From Heligmosomoides polygyrus polygyrus (taxonomy: Eukaryota > Nematoda > Chromadorea > Rhabditida > Heligmosomidae), in the NCBI GenBank assembly GCA_947396885.1, contig OX377202.1, positions 20,398,001-20,462,000 of the forward strand: a stretch of DNA of 64,000 nucleotides, given 5' to 3'. Below, piece by piece: positions 60,155 through 64,000 of the stretch; position 1 is the first letter of the stretch, and each line of letters opens with the position of its first letter. The notes beneath the pieces were generated by a model, which saw only the letters and a list, made by a program, of their open reading frames with translations, ran no database searches and was not told where the DNA came from. A program made the translations under genes and the position numbers.

Positions 60155-61058
60155 TTAGGGGGGGGGGGCTAAACGTAATGGGACTCTCCATGCCGTGTCC
60201 ATATATCTCGTGACTGCAGTCTGGTTTCGTACTTATCGTATTTGTATGTTTGTATGCTACCTACTGAAGACCACCTAAGAAGTTACCACTTCCGCCCTTT
60301 CCAGAAGCATGCCAAAACCCCAGTCTGTCTCATGCGAAACCCCAAACCGACGAGTCGACCTGTGTCGCGCAAATCTCTCCCGATTCCCAACCCCGGCCTG
60401 ACTCAATCTTAACGCAGGATGAGAAGTACCTCTTCTACCTTAGCCCTGCCAAGCAGCCAGTCTTGGTGAGGCTTGATGACCCGCTACCGACCTTCGTACG
60501 GCGAGATGTTCACGGCGAGAAGCACCTTCAGAGCTTTTGGGTCTGCGCCCATGGACCAATATACTGGAAGCTATTTACCAAAAGCACGGCGACGAACTCC
60601 AAGGCCATGGTGAACGAAATAGAAGAGATGGGCCGGCGACTCGCTCTTATTCATTCGCAGCGCGTCAAGAAGGTCCTCCTCTTCGACAACGCCGCACCCC
60701 AACGGGCAAAAGTGACCAAGGATAAGCTTGCTCAGCTGCGCTACGTTCACATGCTTCACCCACCGTATTCGCCGGACATCTCTCCATGCGACTGCCACCC
60801 TTCTTGGGCCTACGGGACTTCCTCGTCGGGAGAGACACAAGAACCCAAGCAGTCCTTGACAACCATATCGAGCAGTTGATCAACACCAGGCCCAAACAGT
60901 TCTGGAAGGATGGGATCAGGAAGTTGGCTGAGCGATGGCAGCATGTCATTGACCTTAATGGCATACACATTCCTCAGCATCGTTGATTTGTAATCGAGTT
61001 ATAAAGAGATAAAGAATTTTTTCACTTTGTCTCATCACTTTTGCCCCCCCCCCCCTAA
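60155..61058 (+). mobile_element. Internally deleted mariner with G-run terminal repeats
   Basis: 904 bp with TA at 60153-60154 and 61059-61060. Left end TTAGGGGGGGGGGG, then CTAAACGTAATGGGAC. The right end, read inward, is TTAGGGGGGGGGG, then GCAAAAGTGATGAGAC. The ends match apart from the run length. The 5' half of the transposase (the DNA-binding part) is missing, which explains the short length. Confidence 0.85.
60415..60986 (+). pseudogene. Mariner-type transposase, N-terminal deletion and frameshift
   Basis: The frame starts within the catalytic core: QDEKYLFYLSPAKQPVLVRL (first Asp in DEKY), KKVLLFDNAAPQRAKVTKDK (second Asp in FDN), LHPPYSPDISPCDCH (third Asp). A frameshift near 60795 moves the rest (FLGLRDFLVGRDTRTQ, RPKQFWKDGIRKLAERWQHV, DLNGIHIPQ) to another frame, ending at 60986. 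All three catalytic Asp codons survive, unlike the mariner at 9.7 kb. Confidence 0.85.
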
Positions 61059-61060
61059 TA

Positions 61061-61330
61061 CAATAAAAGCTGAGATCACAGGAATTACCGAGATCATAGA
61101 GGGCACATTCAATATCGGCCAAATTAGTGAATTGTTTCTAAAGCATGTGAGAATCAAGAGCTCGGAAAATGTGGCAGTCAGTGGGGAAATGGCGGAAGAA
61201 TATGGTGGGTGAGGGAGAACTTCGACACCCAAATGCGTCAATTTTCGCCGAGAGATTTATGAGGTGTGTGGCCTTGCATTGTCCTGCAACAAGAGTGCCC
61301 CTCCTCTATTCACCACTGCCGGCCACAATT
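61061..61330 (-). pseudogene. Older mariner remnant between two later insertions
   Basis: The minus strand reads KLQKLWPAVVNRGGALLLQD and NARPHTS, a stop, then LTHLGVEVLPHPPYSSAISP, a worn form of DNARPH and PYSPDLSP. The left edge abuts the G-run mariner and the right edge abuts the GAA tail of the RTE element. Both appear to have landed in this older copy. Confidence 0.65.
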
Positions 61331-61405
61331 TTTGCAACTTCTCGTACTTCTTTTTCTTCTTCTTCTTCTTCTTCTTCTTCTTCTTCTTCTTCTTCTTCTT
61401 CTTCT
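61331..61405 (-). repeat. GAA tail of the RTE element
   Basis: About 25 TTC repeats on the plus strand (GAA on the minus strand) directly follow the 3' end of the minus-strand RTE coding region. The intact element at 31.5 kb also ends in AGAAGAAGAA, so GAA repeats look like the tail of these elements. Confidence 0.85.
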
Positions 61406-64000
61406 TCAGCGTTTGTCCCGCTTCATGGCGGGGTCCGCTTTTCTGGTGCCATGTCGCCACCTTTCCCGATCCAGCGCTAGATCAGGGTGGACACCAGCTA
61501 CTTTAAAGTCCTTGTGCAACGTATCAGGCCAGCGCTGCTTCGGGCGCCCTCTAGGCCGTTTTCCAGACACTACGAAGTTAAGGCTTATCTTACGGTCGCT
61601 GTCTTCCTTTCCACGCAGAACGTGGCCGTACCATCGTAAGCGAGCTTCACGCACCTTGTCAGCTATCGGCGCGACACCGAACTTCTGCCGAATAGCATCA
61701 TTTCGGATGCGGTCCAGGCGCGTGACTCCAACCATCCAGCGCAGCATCTTCGTTTCCATTACGCTGAGGCGACTTTCCGTTTCCTTTGTCGCAGGCCAAC
61801 ACTCAGCTCCGTACAACGCTACCGGCCGGACGACGGTTTTGTAGATCTTCGACTTTAAGCGCTCTGGCATCTTCTTGTCGCAGAGCACGCCAGTCAACGA
61901 GCGCCACTTCGACCAAGCTGCACTCACGCGTGAGTTCACTTCAACCATCAGACTGCCATCAGAGGCTATTGCTGATCCGAGGTATTTAAACACCGAAGTG
62001 CGTGCAAGCTCAGTACCGTTATTCTCAATGGAGCCGGACTCATTTACGTCAGTCGTGAAATACTCGGTCTTCTTGACGTTCAATTTGAGTCCGAACATGG
62101 CCAGGCGGTCGCACCAACTTGCACCTCTCGCTCGAGCTCACCTTTGTCTTCGCAAGCGAGCATCACGTCATCGGCATAAAGCAACGTCCAAAGGACGGGC
62201 TTCTGAAGATCTCGTGTGATGGCATCCATGACGACAACAAAGAGGAGTGGGGAAAGCGCAGATCCTGTGTGCACCCCAACAGAGATGGGAAACTCCGTCG
62301 AAGTTCCTGCTGCCGCTTGCACACGACCCTTGGACAAGAGTATAGCATTTGTACCCACTCTACAAGTTCTTCGGGAACACCGTGCTATCATAGGGCGTAC
62401 CAAATAACCTCACGCGGTACGCGATCGAAGGCCTTCTCCAAGTCGAGAAAGGCAAGATGCACCGGCCTCTGTTTCTCGCGATGCTTCTATACCAGAAGAC
62501 GGGCGGCATGTATGGCATCGATAGTGCCACAACCAGCACTGATTGCTGGAAAGCTTGACGATTTCGCGAATTCGGCTATCGAGGATTCGCTCGAAGATCT
62601 TCATGCTGTGCAAGAGCAACCGAATCGGACGGTAATTTGAGCAGTCTGCAGGGTTGCCCTTCTTCTTCCAAATCGGGATCGTCGTACTTTCCTGCCAAAC
62701 ATCAGGCACCTTCTTCTCCGCTACAACCTGGTTGAAAAACTTGACCAACCACTCAGCAGAGTACCAGAACTTCGACTTCCATAAGTCAGCTGGCAAGTCA
62801 TCTGGACCAGTCGCCTTGCCCGGTCTCATCATCCTCAGAGCCGCGTCAGTTTCCTCCACAGTGATTTTGTGGACGGGACCGTGGATAGGAGCCAAAGAAG
62901 GGACGGCCGGATGACGGAACTCTTCAGTCGAAATTCCCTCGAAATAATCGCACCATCGCTTCAAGGCCTTTTCGCGCTCTGTAAGAAGACGGCCGTTCTC
63001 ATCATTGATGCCAAAGAACTTCTCTATATCCTCGGATCGACGATGACGGTTTTTCGCAAGTCGGTACAAATACCGCTCGCCATCGCGCGACTCAAACTTT
63101 TCGTAGACATCATTGTAATGAGTAGCTTTTGCTACGGCCACAGCCTTCTTGGCAGCTTTTTTCGCTTCGTGGTACTTTTGCCAATTACTGACGGTCTTGT
63201 CGCCGAGAAACACATGATAAAGCGCTTTCTTGTCTCGAACCTTTTCTTTGACATCGTTCGTCCACAGCCATGCCTGCATGTCGACCTTTCGTCGTCCAGG
63301 CTTCGTAGTGCCAAGTTCTGACCTCGCAGCTTGAAGTATCGCGTCGGTCGCTTTCTTCCAAGTTTCGTCGACAGTCGTGACTGTCGGTAACCGTACGCGA
63401 GAAATCACAGCTGCTTCTTTCTCTTTCATTCGCCACCACTTGATTCTTGCAGCACCGCATCGCTCAACCTGCTGCAGCCTCGGAGGAGCGACCTTCAAAG
63501 TGCAGATCAGCGGACGATGCTGTGAGGCGACCGTTTCATACGGCACGATCTTCGCGTCTGTGACGAGATTTCGGTCACGATCTCTCACAAGGACGAAGTC
63601 TATCTGCGTCTTGGTGATCCCACTATAGAACGAGATAATGTGGGAGTTGCGTTTGCGAAACACGGTGTTCATTATGGTGAGGTTATGCGAATCCGCATAT
63701 TCAAGGATACGCTCACCATCTGTGTTACGCAACCCATAGCCGAATCCACCATGACAGCTGTACCCGTCTTTCGTAGCGCACCGTGCTCATTGAGGTCACC
63801 AGCGACGATGATGACGTCCTTCGACGGTACCTCTGCCGTCTTCTCCTAAAGTAGGCTCCAAAACTCATCCTTGGCTTGATCGGAACAGCCAGTCTGCGGA
63901 GCATACGCAGAGAAGAAGTGGAAGAGTCGCTCCTTGGCGGCGACAACGATCTTCATCAATCGATCGTCAAAGCGCTCGACGCTTACAATCGAGTCTCGGA
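61406..64000 (-). pseudogene. RTE-type endonuclease-reverse transcriptase, broken
   Basis: Minus strand, in order: FSAYAPQTGCSDQAKDEFW then a stop (about 63846), VIIVAGDLNEHG (endonuclease), a frameshift near 63740, NTDGERILEYADSHNLTIMN, IDFVLVRDRD, SQHRPLICTL. The RT part begins GPDDLPADLWK, NYRPIRLL, GTIDAIHAARLLV, a stop near 62490 and FLDLEKAFDRVPREV. After more frame changes come VGVHTGSALSPLLF (Gln to Thr), YADDVMLA, LKLNVKKTEYF, YLGSAIASDGS, LYGAECWPA, LRWYGHVLRGK and a C-terminus at PAMKRDKR. At least two stops and several frameshifts. Confidence 0.9.

Larger units (their letters stand above)
61331..64000 (-). mobile_element. Second RTE-type retrotransposon, mutated, cut by the window edge
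   Basis: Runs on the minus strand from beyond 64000 to its GAA tail. The endonuclease and RT order is the same as in the intact element, but the sequence is only distantly similar, so it is a separate family. The 5' end and 5' duplication lie outside the window. Confidence 0.88.

Noticed and set aside
61169..61844. Plus-strand open frames with poly-Ser/Phe/Leu runs
   Set aside because: They are translations of the TTC repeat and of the antisense strand of the RTE gene.

Overview
The window looks like intergenic and intronic DNA from a nematode, most likely a strongylid such as a hookworm. The basis is mixed. The one confident host gene has many short exons, mostly with pyrimidine-AG acceptors and GTRAGT-like donors. 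The DNA is crowded with RTE-type retrotransposons, mariner elements, Helitron pieces and a very abundant tRNA-derived SINE, which matches what is known of hookworm genomes. The species is an inference; nothing in the window names it. No prokaryotic features (operons, Shine-Dalgarno sites, CRISPR arrays) were seen.

Layout. 1-20.5 kb: no confident host gene. It holds SINE copies, a 1.6-kb polypyrimidine tract (3.9-5.5 kb), a decayed mariner with intact ends (9.70-10.97 kb), palindromic MITE-like repeats and GC-rich islands at 5.8-6.7, 13.6-14.1 and 16.9-17.2 kb. 20.5-38.6 kb: a nine-exon class A (rhodopsin-like) GPCR gene on the + strand. All splice phases agree and it gives 402 residues. It most resembles the invertebrate FMRFamide/neuropeptide receptor group. 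Its large introns hold a second dead mariner, tandem arrays with CCAATCAG or TGTGACACG motifs, many SINEs, a complete RTE retrotransposon with an intact 1015-codon ORF, a 19-bp target duplication and a tRNA-like 5' head, and a Helitron-type 3' end. 38.6-49 kb: RTE fragments (one with the head-to-head structure of twin priming), tRNA-like repeats and about 3 kb of degenerate AGAACCTTC array. 49-55 kb: an hAT-like MITE with an 8-bp duplication, a Helitron region with the C-terminal part of a PIF1-like helicase and a terminal hairpin, a 125-bp higher-order repeat and a GGACCAG-type purine-rich array. 55-64 kb: tRNA-like repeats, a long inverted-repeat pair with a near-perfect 59-bp palindrome, an internally deleted mariner with G-run ends, an older mariner remnant, and the 3' part of a mutated RTE element that runs off the right edge.

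How the parts relate. The GPCR is the only host gene whose function can be argued. Everything else is mobile or repetitive DNA, much of it nested (a mariner and an RTE beside or inside an older mariner; an RTE inside intron 5 of the GPCR). Several GC-rich stretches look like possible exons or promoters but could not be joined into genes, and are marked as such.
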